In this document: piece by piece, positions 1 through 5,443 of the stretch
Position numbering within the stretch: the first letter of the stretch is position 1
How the letters are laid out: every line of letters starts with the position of its first letter
Origin: Limisphaerales bacterium
Lineage (GTDB): Bacteria > Verrucomicrobiota > Verrucomicrobiia > Limisphaerales > UBA11358
Length of the DNA stretch: 5,443 bases
Direction: 5' to 3'
Assembly: GCA_027451565.1 (NCBI GenBank)
Contig: DAIDJC010000212.1
Span: 1 to 5,443 of the forward strand
The notes under the pieces: model-generated
Databases searched by the model: none
What the model was told of the DNA's origin: nothing
The model's input: the letters and a program-made list of their open reading frames with translations, nothing else
Translations under genes and position numbers: made by a program

Positions 1-130
1 ACTCGGCCCTCGGAAAGTCCCCTGGCCATTGTTAATAGCAGCAGCCAAGTTGCTCCAGAACGTTGCACCAGAGCCGGAAATGTTAGTAAACAGCTCATTT
101 GCATTGAGCGTCGTATTGATGATATTGACG
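1..130 (-). CDS. Fragment of an unidentified open frame running off the left edge, joined to the end of lepA
   Basis: From about 130 down to base 1 the minus strand is open in a frame different from lepA. It reads, in part, NTTLNANELFTNISGSG, then ATFWSNLAAAINNGQG, then TFRGPS, and runs off the edge without a stop. The composition (Asn, Thr, Ser, Gly, Ala, small hydrophobics) resembles a secreted or surface beta-rich protein, but I do not recognise a family. The same frame stays open back to an ATG at 157-159 inside lepA, but bases above about 125 are plainly lepA coding sequence, so that ATG is probably not its start. The most economical reading is a piece of another gene fused to lepA by recombination or by misassembly. 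A chance open frame of this length (about 43 codons) is also possible. Confidence 0.35.
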
Positions 131-1834
131 TTCCAGGAGCTTGCGCTTGCGCGAGACATCGCCACCATAGCACTTGGCAGTCACATCCTTGCGAAAAGCG
201 CTGATCACCTCGGAGGCCACGATTTTGCCTCCTATCGCGGCTTGAATCTTGATTTGGAATTGCTGGCGTGGGATGACTTCCTTCAGTTTTTCCGCCAGGG
301 ACCGGCCGCGCCCCTCTGCCTTGGTGCGGTGAACGATACAGGAAAAGGCATCCATCGGTTCCGTGTTCACGAGCATGTCCAGTTTCACCATGTCGCTCTC
401 CATATAGTCGCCCGGCTCATAATCCATGGAACCGAATCCGCGCGTGATGCTTTTGATCCGGTCATGAAAATCAATCAGGATTTCATTCAAGGGTATGAGG
501 CTGGTCAGCATCACCCGGCGGGAATCAAGCGTCTCGGTATGATCCACTGCGCCGCGCTTTTCGGAAATCAATGCCATGATATCCCCGATGTTTTCATTGG
601 GGCAAATCACAAAAGCTTTGACCATGGGCTCCTCGACCCGGTCTATAAGCGTGACTTCCGGCATGAACGCAGGGTTATCCACCAGTTTCATCTCCCCATT
701 TGAAAGGTGAACCCGGTAAACCACGCTTGGGTAGGTGGCAATGATATCCATGTCGTATTCCCGGCGAAGCCGTTCTTGGACAATTTCCAAATGAAGCAAT
801 CCCAGGAAGCCGCACCGGAACCCGAACCCCAGCGCCACGGAGGTTTCCGTGGCATAAACGAAAGCGGAGTCATTCAGCTTCAATTTCGCCATGGAGGATT
901 TAAGCTGTTCATAATCCGCAGTGTTGATGGGGTAAATGCCGCTGAACACCATGGGATGAATCTCCTTGAATCCGGGAAGCTCGCCGGAAGGATTCCGGGC
1001 GTCCGTGATGGTGTCACCCATTTTGACATCGCTTGGGGACTTGATGTTGGCGGTGATATACCCGGTCTCGCCGGTCTCCAATTTTTCCCGGGTGTAAGGC
1101 TTGGGATTAAAGCTGCCCACCTCCTTGACCTCGAAGGATTTTCCGGAGTGCAGCAACTTAACCATCATGCCGGGCTTGATCTCCCCGTTGAAGACCCGGA
1201 CATGGGTGACCACCCCCTTGTAGGTGTCAAAAAAGGAATCGAAAGCGAGCGCTTGCAGGCTGGCTTCCCCAGTGGCTTTAGGGGGAGGCACGCGCTCCAC
1301 AATCGCTTCCAAGATTTCATCAATGCCTATTCCTTCCTTGGCGCTGCAAGGGATGGCCCACTCTGAAGGCACCGCCAGCACCTCTTCCAATTGTTGCCGG
1401 GCTTGGGGAATGTTGGCATGCGGCAGGTCAATCTTGTTAATGACAGGGATAATTAGGAGGTTTTGCTTGGCGGCCAGGTGGTAATTGGCCACGGTCTGGG
1501 CCTCAACCCCCTGCGCGGCATCAATGACCAGCAAAGCTCCCTCGCATGCACTTAGACTCCGGGAAACTTCGTAGGCAAAATCCACATGCCCCGGCGTATC
1601 TATCAAATTCAGCTCATACGTCTCACCATTCCTGGCACGGTACAGCATGGTCACAGGATGAGCCTTGATGGTGATGCCTCGCTCGCGTTCCAAGTCCATG
1701 GCATCGAGCAACTGATCCTCCATGTCCCGCGTGGCGATGGTCCCCGTGCGATGCAATAGACGGTCGGATAAGGTCGTCTTTCCGTGGTCAATATGTGCTA
1801 TGATGCTAAAATTTCGGATGTGCGCTGAGTCCAT
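95..1834 (-). CDS. lepA: Elongation factor 4 (LepA), translational GTPase, with an aberrant C-terminus
   Basis: LepA/EF4 is a ribosome-associated GTPase in the cytoplasm, linked to back-translocation and to ribosome assembly or translation initiation. The 579-residue frame shows all G motifs: G1 AHIDHGKT at 13-20, G2 around RGITIKA 52-58, G3 DTPGH at 79-83 with the catalytic His83, G4 NKID at 133-136 and G5 SAK at 164-166. Beta-barrel domain II follows, then the EF-G-like domains (for example GFGFRCGFLGLLHLE, 336-350) and the LepA-specific C-terminal domain with KCYGGDVSRKRKLLE at 554-568. After Gln570 the conserved Lys-rich tail (about 28 residues in relatives, usually beginning KEGKKRM) is absent; YHQYDAQCK and a TGA replace it. 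Family length is about 600. The ATG at 1834 is fixed as the start because an in-frame TAA lies immediately before it. No clear Shine-Dalgarno sequence is visible (upstream bases are AATTATTTTGTTGTAA). The gene probably has its own promoter, since a terminator-like hairpin lies upstream. Identity is certain; whether the tail loss is biological is not. Confidence 0.97.
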   Translation of the reverse strand: MDSAHIRNFSIIAHIDHGKTTLSDRLLHRTGTIATRDMEDQLLDAMDLERERGITIKAHPVTMLYRARNGETYELNLIDTPGHVDFAYEVSRSLSACEGALLVIDAAQGVEAQTVANYHLAAKQNLLIIPVINKIDLPHANIPQARQQLEEVLAVPSEWAIPCSAKEGIGIDEILEAIVERVPPPKATGEASLQALAFDSFFDTYKGVVTHVRVFNGEIKPGMMVKLLHSGKSFEVKEVGSFNPKPYTREKLETGETGYITANIKSPSDVKMGDTITDARNPSGELPGFKEIHPMVFSGIYPINTADYEQLKSSMAKLKLNDSAFVYATETSVALGFGFRCGFLGLLHLEIVQERLRREYDMDIIATYPSVVYRVHLSNGEMKLVDNPAFMPEVTLIDRVEEPMVKAFVICPNENIGDIMALISEKRGAVDHTETLDSRRVMLTSLIPLNEILIDFHDRIKSITRGFGSMDYEPGDYMESDMVKLDMLVNTEPMDAFSCIVHRTKAEGRGRSLAEKLKEVIPRQQFQIKIQAAIGGKIVASEVISAFRKDVTAKCYGGDVSRKRKLLERQYHQYDAQCK

Positions 1835-1853
1835 TTACAACAAAATAATTCTT

Positions 1854-1920
1854 TAAACCAGCCCGGCAAAACCACCCGGGCGTTCCACCCGCCCCGCCTC
1901 CAAGGCTGTTTGCTGGTTTA
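1854..1920 (-). promoter_or_regulatory. Structured leader upstream of lepA (inverted repeats)
   Basis: TAAACCAGC at 1854-1862 is the exact reverse complement of GCTGGTTTA at 1912-1920, so a lepA transcript starting upstream could close a 67-base element ending 19 bases before the ATG. Inside are alternatives. GCCCGG (1861-1866) pairs with CCGGGC (1876-1881), and GGGCG (1878-1882) pairs with CGCCC (1890-1894); these two share bases and exclude each other. The first also shares bases 1861-1862 with the outer stem. GCCT/AGGC (1896-1899/1903-1906) forms a small separate hairpin. Mutually exclusive stems next to a start codon without a Shine-Dalgarno sequence would suit control of lepA translation. 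No known riboswitch class is recognised, and GC-rich DNA makes short inverted repeats by chance. Confidence 0.35.
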
Positions 1921-2141
1921 TCATGAGGGTCTAGAATAGCTGGAAACAGTTTGATGCAAAGAAAAAACACCCACCTGAAAATTCGATATGCCCGCTGGGT
2001 CTTTTTCCAAAGGTTTAAGAGGTTGAAAGCTTTATATGGAAAAATTCTGGGATTTGCTGCAAGACGATGGATGAAAGCGAATTGAACCCAAAAAGCGAAA
2101 TGGAAAGGGTCAATTCGGCAAGATGCTGGACCGGAAACTCT

Positions 2142-2190
2142 TTGGAAAAATCGAAACCTTACCCGAAGCGGTCGGGTGAGATTTTTCCAA
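2142..2190. terminator. Long hairpin with flanking A/T runs, likely bidirectional intrinsic terminator
   Basis: TTGGAAAAATC (2142-2152) and GATTTTTCCAA (2180-2190) are perfect reverse complements. Between them CTTACCCGA (2158-2166) pairs with TCGGGTGAG (2172-2180) through eight Watson-Crick pairs and one G-T pair around a 5-base loop AGCGG. The GC-bearing stem is followed by ATTTTT on the plus strand, and by GTTTCG then ATTTTT on the minus strand, the form of an intrinsic terminator usable in both directions. On the minus strand it lies between the GH2 unit and lepA, so it would end the hydrolase transcript. The T run is closer to the stem on the plus strand, yet no plus-strand gene ends here. 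Confidence 0.5.
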
Positions 2191-2287
2191 CGTGTTTGCG
2201 GCCAGCAGATTGGAACAGATTGGCTTTTTGAATTTTGCTTTCCGGGTTGAAACGAGGATGAATCGGTCCAGTTCAAGTACAACCAGT

Positions 2288-2662
2288 TCAGCCTGCACCC
2301 ATTCTATCCAGAATCAAACCGGTCCATTCCAGCAGGTTTCAAAGCGAGGCAGCGTCTCGGCCCCGGAGGTAAACCCTGTGCCGTTCGCGCGGCGGCATCT
2401 GCTCCAGTTGCTCCTCGTGATTACGCCTTCCACTGATTCCCTGCCACCATCGCGTGTCCGGTTCGCCAAACAGCCGCCCTGCATTGATAATGTCAAGCTG
2501 TTCGCTGTTGACCTACCCGTTCAGCATTGAGACATAATCCCCGCCGACCACCAGGATGCCATGCCTGTCCAACGCCAGGCGGTGCGTCTGGCATTCGCAG
2601 AAGACAACCCAAAAACCTTACTTTGAGCCGGCTGTAAGTTTGCTTAACCCAATCTCATTCAT
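2288..2662 (-). pseudogene. Remains of a small gene translationally coupled to the GH2 gene, broken by stops
   Basis: An ATG at 2660-2662 overlaps the GH2 stop codon as ATGA, and a strong Shine-Dalgarno sequence (AGAGGAAGGA, 2667-2676) sits five bases before it. The frame gives MNEIGLSKLTAGSK and then a TAA (2618-2620). The same frame then runs 34 codons (including THRLALDRHGILVVGGDYVS) to a TAG (2513-2515), 57 codons (including GRLFGEPDTRWWQGIS) to a TGA (2339-2341), and 16 codons to another TGA (2288-2290). The inner segments read like real protein, with mostly G or C at third positions. I recognise no family. Alternatives are that only the 14-residue peptide is real, or that the open segments are chance; 57 codons is not long at this base composition. 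The start signals are better supported than the body. Confidence 0.3.
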
Positions 2663-5443
2663 GGTTTCCTTCCTCTTTCCAAGGGATTCCCTCCGCCTGC
2701 GTCAATATCGGGCGAAGCCGTGGGCACATCGTGATATTGGACCTGGCCAGACTCTTCGGTCGGCAGAGGGTCGTCAGGCAAAACAGCCAGTTCCGCCAGG
2801 GCGGAGGATGTGTCTGGACCAAAACCGGATAATGCGGTCAAACGTAAATACCGCGCACTCATTCCCCGTTTCCATTCGATGGTTTTTGGGTCGTAGCTGG
2901 AAGCCAATTCGCCATGAGTCACCACCTGCCAGTGGATGTCGTCCTGACTGCCTTCCAAAAGGTATTCCCGAATATCGCCTAAATGTTCCCGTTGATTTTG
3001 CCGGGGCATGAGCAGGAGTCCATGAGTGGAGACTGTTTTGGGAAATGAAATGGTGAAAACGTGGGGATGCGCGGGGCCGCGACCCCTGGCGTCTGCGCTC
3101 GACCAAAAGGTGTTGGGGTCGCCATCCATCAATTCCGGGGCTGGTTGTCCATCGGCAAGAATCGTTGCCCCCAACCGTTCCATGGACAGGTTGTCAAAAA
3201 AGAGATCGGACATGTTTTGGGAAGACACGGAAACACGAGGCGCAAAGTCAGGGCTGTTCATGTACGCCAGCAGGGAGCGTCGCAGTTGGGCTCCTGCCGG
3301 GCCGGAATCCAAATCGGCCGTGCAAACCAGCAGGCTGCCTTTTAACACTTTGGCCTCAAAAATAACGGCCAGCTTTTCGTTGCGGTTCCAGTCATCAATA
3401 GCCCACACGATAGGTCGCAATTCCCCGGGCATGCGGTCCATGTCAATGGCGCGCGATTGTCCAACCACAGAGATCCATTGCCAATCGCAAAAATCCGAGG
3501 TGGGAAAACCGGACAAAGCCGCCGAATGCAAATCGCAGTACAAGCCAAGCATCCGGCTCCAAGATGGCCCCATCAGAGCATTCCAAAAAACCGGAACCCT
3601 GCCCAGAGGCGGACTCCACCAACTCAGCGTGGAAGGCTGGGGAAGAAGCAACACCTTGCATCCCAAAGCAAGTTGCTTGGCCGCATCCTCCCAAAACCGG
3701 GTCACCACCACTTCCGTTTTTGATCGCATGCCATTCGCTCCAGCGGGTGGATAAATCCAAAGATTCCATTGATTGGTCCGCGCCTGCCCTTCCAGCGCCT
3801 TTCCGGCATCGTCCACCGGCACCAAGGTGACCTGAAGCTGGTACTGCCCGGGGACAGGCAACGATGCCAGTTCCGCATGAACGGTTCCCAAAGGAATGCC
3901 TTTACCCAAGGGACAAGCCTGTTCCGTGAGCGGACCTGAAATACAGGGTCTGCCATTTTTATCGGCGATAAACCACTGCACCCGCACTCGGGCAAGGGGC
4001 GCCGCGCCAAAATTTGCCGCTTCCAAGCCGGCCACCAAGGTGTCTTGGGATGTGAAGATGCGGCGCTTCAACCGAGCAAGGGGAACCAAATCACTGCAAA
4101 AAGACCGGAAAATTTCCGGAGTCAGCCGCCCCTTGGGTTTCCAAAAGGGATCTAGGAGTCCGACCAGAGCCGTCCCCTGCCCGGTGTAGTCGTGGAGGTC
4201 CAACAATTGAAACCCTCCCAGGCCGGGCGTCCGTAGCGCCGCCTCGACTTCCTCCTTGTAACAAGCCAGTTGGAAGGACGCTGATGCGGCGGCGAAAGCA
4301 TGGTTCATGGTCAATACACCGTGTGCACGGGCCGAATCGCGCATGATCTCGAAATTGCCGGGCTGCATAAACCCATGAAAATCACGAATCATGTCCAAGT
4401 TGGGGTAGGCACACCACTGGCCCACTTCATGGGAAATAACCGGCACGTCCAAACCTTGGATCGCACGCTCGTAGTCACCGCCAAACCATCCGCCCTCACC
4501 GCGCACATGCCATCCACCCACCCTGCCAACATCCAAGTAATCTGCATCGTTCCTCACTGGTTCATGAGGGTCATCCACCAGGGACCAACCCGTGTCAGGA
4601 GTGTATAAATGGCGCGAATCCTCCTTTCTGAAATGGCGCACCCATTCAGGCAAAACCTGCTTCCACCTTCCTGAGGCCTCATTGCTGGCGGAAATGAGCA
4701 TGAGGGAAGGATGATTTCCAAAATCCTGAAGGATGCGCTCTGTTTCTGAGTAAAGTTGAAGGGTGACCGCGCTGCCGGGAGCGAAGGCATTCCACATGCC
4801 GGGCTCGACTTGAAGGTAAAAGCCAACCTCGTCTGCGGCGGTGAAAGCCGCCTCGGGTGGACACCACGAATGAAAACGCATGTGGTTTAATCCGTAGTCT
4901 TTGCAGGTCTCAAACAATTTTCGCCACGACTCCACCTCGGTGGGAGGATAACCCGTGAGGGGAAAATCGCCTCCAAAATGGGTTCCCCTAAAAAATGCCG
5001 GATGGCCATTCAAGTAAAATTGCGTTCCAGAAGTCGTCAAACTCCGAAAGCCAAAGCGGACGGTCCGGGCATCCGTTCCCTCCCGGCTGGTCAGCGACAG
5101 AGTCCAAGTCTCCAGAGCGGGATGAAACTCATCCCACAGCCCTGCATGGGGATCTGGAGGGATAATGCATTGGGTTTCTGCGCCGTTTGCCTGCCAACTC
5201 ACCTGAACGGCGTCTGAGGGCTGCCTGGATGAAGCTAAATTTCCGCGCACCACGGACAACCATCCGGATCCAGACTCTCCCGTGGCATTGCCAATGGTCA
5301 CCTGCACCACGGCGGACCGATTGGTGACATCTGGAAAAACCCGAACCCGCTCAAGCCAAACCCTGGGCGTTGCCCTCAGCTCAATTTTGCCGACCACCCC
5401 ATTCCATGAATCATCCAGCGAATCGGAAATACTATGGGAGATC
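2659..5443 (-). CDS. GH2 glycoside hydrolase (beta-galactosidase/beta-glucuronidase type) with C-terminal F5/8C (CBM32-like) domain, 5' partial
   Basis: This enzyme is predicted to hydrolyse beta-linked glycans by the retaining GH2 mechanism; the exact sugar cannot be read from sequence. Residues are numbered from the first whole codon (5440-5442). The end of the N-terminal sugar-binding domain is seen as DDSWNGVVGKIELRATP (11-26 region). An immunoglobulin-like sandwich follows to about 133, then a TIM barrel at about 134-455 with FRGTHFGGDFPLTGYPP (151-167) and NHMRFHSWCPPEAAF (186-200). The predicted acid/base is Glu255 in SNE, and the predicted nucleophile is Glu339 in SHEVGQW; the 84-residue gap is normal for GH2. 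A second Ig-like domain (456-565), a glutamine-amidotransferase-like domain without a visible catalytic Cys motif (575-735), a discoidin F5/8C domain (755-888) and a 39-residue polar tail complete it. The frame is open to the window edge, so the gene starts outside and any signal peptide is unseen. It overlaps the following ATG by ATGA. GH2 identity is firm; the subtype rests on remembered relatives. Confidence 0.95.
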   Translation of the reverse strand, partial: ISHSISDSLDDSWNGVVGKIELRATPRVWLERVRVFPDVTNRSAVVQVTIGNATGESGSGWLSVVRGNLASSRQPSDAVQVSWQANGAETQCIIPPDPHAGLWDEFHPALETWTLSLTSREGTDARTVRFGFRSLTTSGTQFYLNGHPAFFRGTHFGGDFPLTGYPPTEVESWRKLFETCKDYGLNHMRFHSWCPPEAAFTAADEVGFYLQVEPGMWNAFAPGSAVTLQLYSETERILQDFGNHPSLMLISASNEASGRWKQVLPEWVRHFRKEDSRHLYTPDTGWSLVDDPHEPVRNDADYLDVGRVGGWHVRGEGGWFGGDYERAIQGLDVPVISHEVGQWCAYPNLDMIRDFHGFMQPGNFEIMRDSARAHGVLTMNHAFAAASASFQLACYKEEVEAALRTPGLGGFQLLDLHDYTGQGTALVGLLDPFWKPKGRLTPEIFRSFCSDLVPLARLKRRIFTSQDTLVAGLEAANFGAAPLARVRVQWFIADKNGRPCISGPLTEQACPLGKGIPLGTVHAELASLPVPGQYQLQVTLVPVDDAGKALEGQARTNQWNLWIYPPAGANGMRSKTEVVVTRFWEDAAKQLALGCKVLLLPQPSTLSWWSPPLGRVPVFWNALMGPSWSRMLGLYCDLHSAALSGFPTSDFCDWQWISVVGQSRAIDMDRMPGELRPIVWAIDDWNRNEKLAVIFEAKVLKGSLLVCTADLDSGPAGAQLRRSLLAYMNSPDFAPRVSVSSQNMSDLFFDNLSMERLGATILADGQPAPELMDGDPNTFWSSADARGRGPAHPHVFTISFPKTVSTHGLLLMPRQNQREHLGDIREYLLEGSQDDIHWQVVTHGELASSYDPKTIEWKRGMSARYLRLTALSGFGPDTSSALAELAVLPDDPLPTEESGQVQYHDVPTASPDIDAGGGNPLERGRKP
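2667..2676 (-). promoter_or_regulatory. Shine-Dalgarno sequence inside the end of the GH2 gene
   Basis: AGAGGAAGGA on the minus strand lies five bases before an ATG that overlaps the GH2 stop in an ATGA arrangement. Strength, spacing and overlap are those of translational coupling to a downstream gene. The bases also encode the Arg-Gly-Arg-Lys end of GH2, so a purine-rich coincidence cannot be excluded. Confidence 0.4.

Larger units (their letters stand above)
1835..2287. other. Non-coding gap upstream of lepA
   Basis: This stretch holds no gene I can support. It contains the terminator-like hairpin at 2142-2190 and the structured lepA leader at 1854-1920, both listed separately. The part between them (1921-2141) is AT-rich on the minus strand with several T runs. 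It contains only poor matches to a sigma-70 promoter, such as TTGCAT 15 bases before TATTCT (about 1935-1961), so I do not call one. Minus-strand open frames here (2110-2298, and 1806-2282 which runs into lepA) lack a ribosome binding site and recognisable protein content. Confidence 0.6.

Noticed and set aside
29..703. Long plus-strand open frame (224 codons) antisense to lepA
   Set aside because: It lies wholly within or across lepA on the opposite strand; openness follows from lepA codon use, and the translation resembles no protein.
707..1366. Plus-strand open frame (219 codons) antisense to lepA
   Set aside because: It is an antisense shadow of a highly conserved gene, without a ribosome binding site or protein-like content.
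1935..1961. Possible lepA promoter TTGCAT - 15 bases - TATTCT on the minus strand
   Set aside because: Only half the -35 positions match and the spacer is short; similar matches occur by chance in this AT-rich stretch.
2206..2223. Direct repeat CAGATTGG at 10-base spacing
   Set aside because: There are two short copies only, with no link to a neighbouring gene or element, so it is within chance expectation.
1806..2282. Minus-strand open frame of 158 codons overlapping the lepA start by 29 bases
   Set aside because: It reads through the terminator-like hairpin and the leader repeats, has an aromatic/Arg-rich unnatural composition, has no Shine-Dalgarno sequence, and overlaps lepA without a coupling motif.
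2110..2298. Minus-strand 62-codon frame in the gap, with LVVLELDRFILVSTRK
   Set aside because: The first part looks slightly protein-like, but it has no ribosome binding site, runs through the terminator hairpin and becomes low-quality; it could be a frameshifted end of the decayed gene, but I cannot show it.
2314..2496. Minus-strand 60-codon frame in the gap
   Set aside because: It is an alternative frame of the proposed broken gene, with less protein-like composition and no start signals.
2192..2530. Plus-strand 112-codon frame in the gap
   Set aside because: It has a GTG start without a Shine-Dalgarno sequence, a Ser/Pro/Arg-rich translation without domain signs, and overlaps the better-supported minus-strand frame.
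2611..2638. Small hairpin CTTAC/GTAAG followed by five T on the minus strand, just after GH2
   Set aside because: The stem is only 5 bp and AT-rich with a 12-base loop, too weak to call a terminator compared with 2142-2190.
3026..3754. Plus-strand open frame (242 codons) antisense to GH2
   Set aside because: It is a shadow of the GH2 coding sequence on the other strand.
5395..5397. GTG as start codon of the GH2 gene
   Set aside because: The frame is open upstream to the window edge and the upstream residues (DDSWNG) belong to the conserved GH2 sugar-binding domain, so the true start lies outside.

Overview
The window carries two clear genes, both on the minus strand: a multidomain glycoside hydrolase family 2 (GH2) enzyme on the right (2659-5443, start beyond the right edge) and lepA (elongation factor 4) on the left (95-1834). 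The protein-like quality of both, their codon use and the GH2 subtype (as I remember relatives) suggest a polysaccharide-degrading bacterium of the Verrucomicrobiota/Lentisphaerota/Planctomycetota type. That placement is inference and cannot be settled from this sequence alone.

Layout in the direction of transcription (right to left). The GH2 gene enters already in frame at the right edge and ends at 2659. Its last bases form an ATGA overlap with a second ATG (2662), which has a strong Shine-Dalgarno sequence inside the GH2 gene. The frame behind that ATG is broken by TAA, TAG and TGA codons, so it looks like the remains of a once-coupled small gene or a very short peptide. A 49-base hairpin at 2142-2190, flanked by A and T runs, has the form of a bidirectional intrinsic terminator and probably separates the GH2 unit from lepA. 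About 220 bases without recognisable coding content follow. A structured leader (closed by a perfect 9-bp inverted repeat, 1854-1862 / 1912-1920) lies 19 bases before the lepA ATG.

lepA is intact through residue 570, then leaves the family consensus abruptly. The last ~28 residues of a normal LepA are missing and replaced by nine unrelated residues and a stop. In another frame the sequence from the break to the left edge is open and looks like part of a different protein. This is either a natural recombination junction or an assembly chimera at a contig end.

The two genes have no evident functional link: one is a translation factor, the other acts on complex glycans. I see no RNA gene, CRISPR array, insertion sequence or multi-gene novel system. 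The observations most worth checking are the lepA junction, the coupled broken frame after GH2, and the two hairpin structures in the gap.
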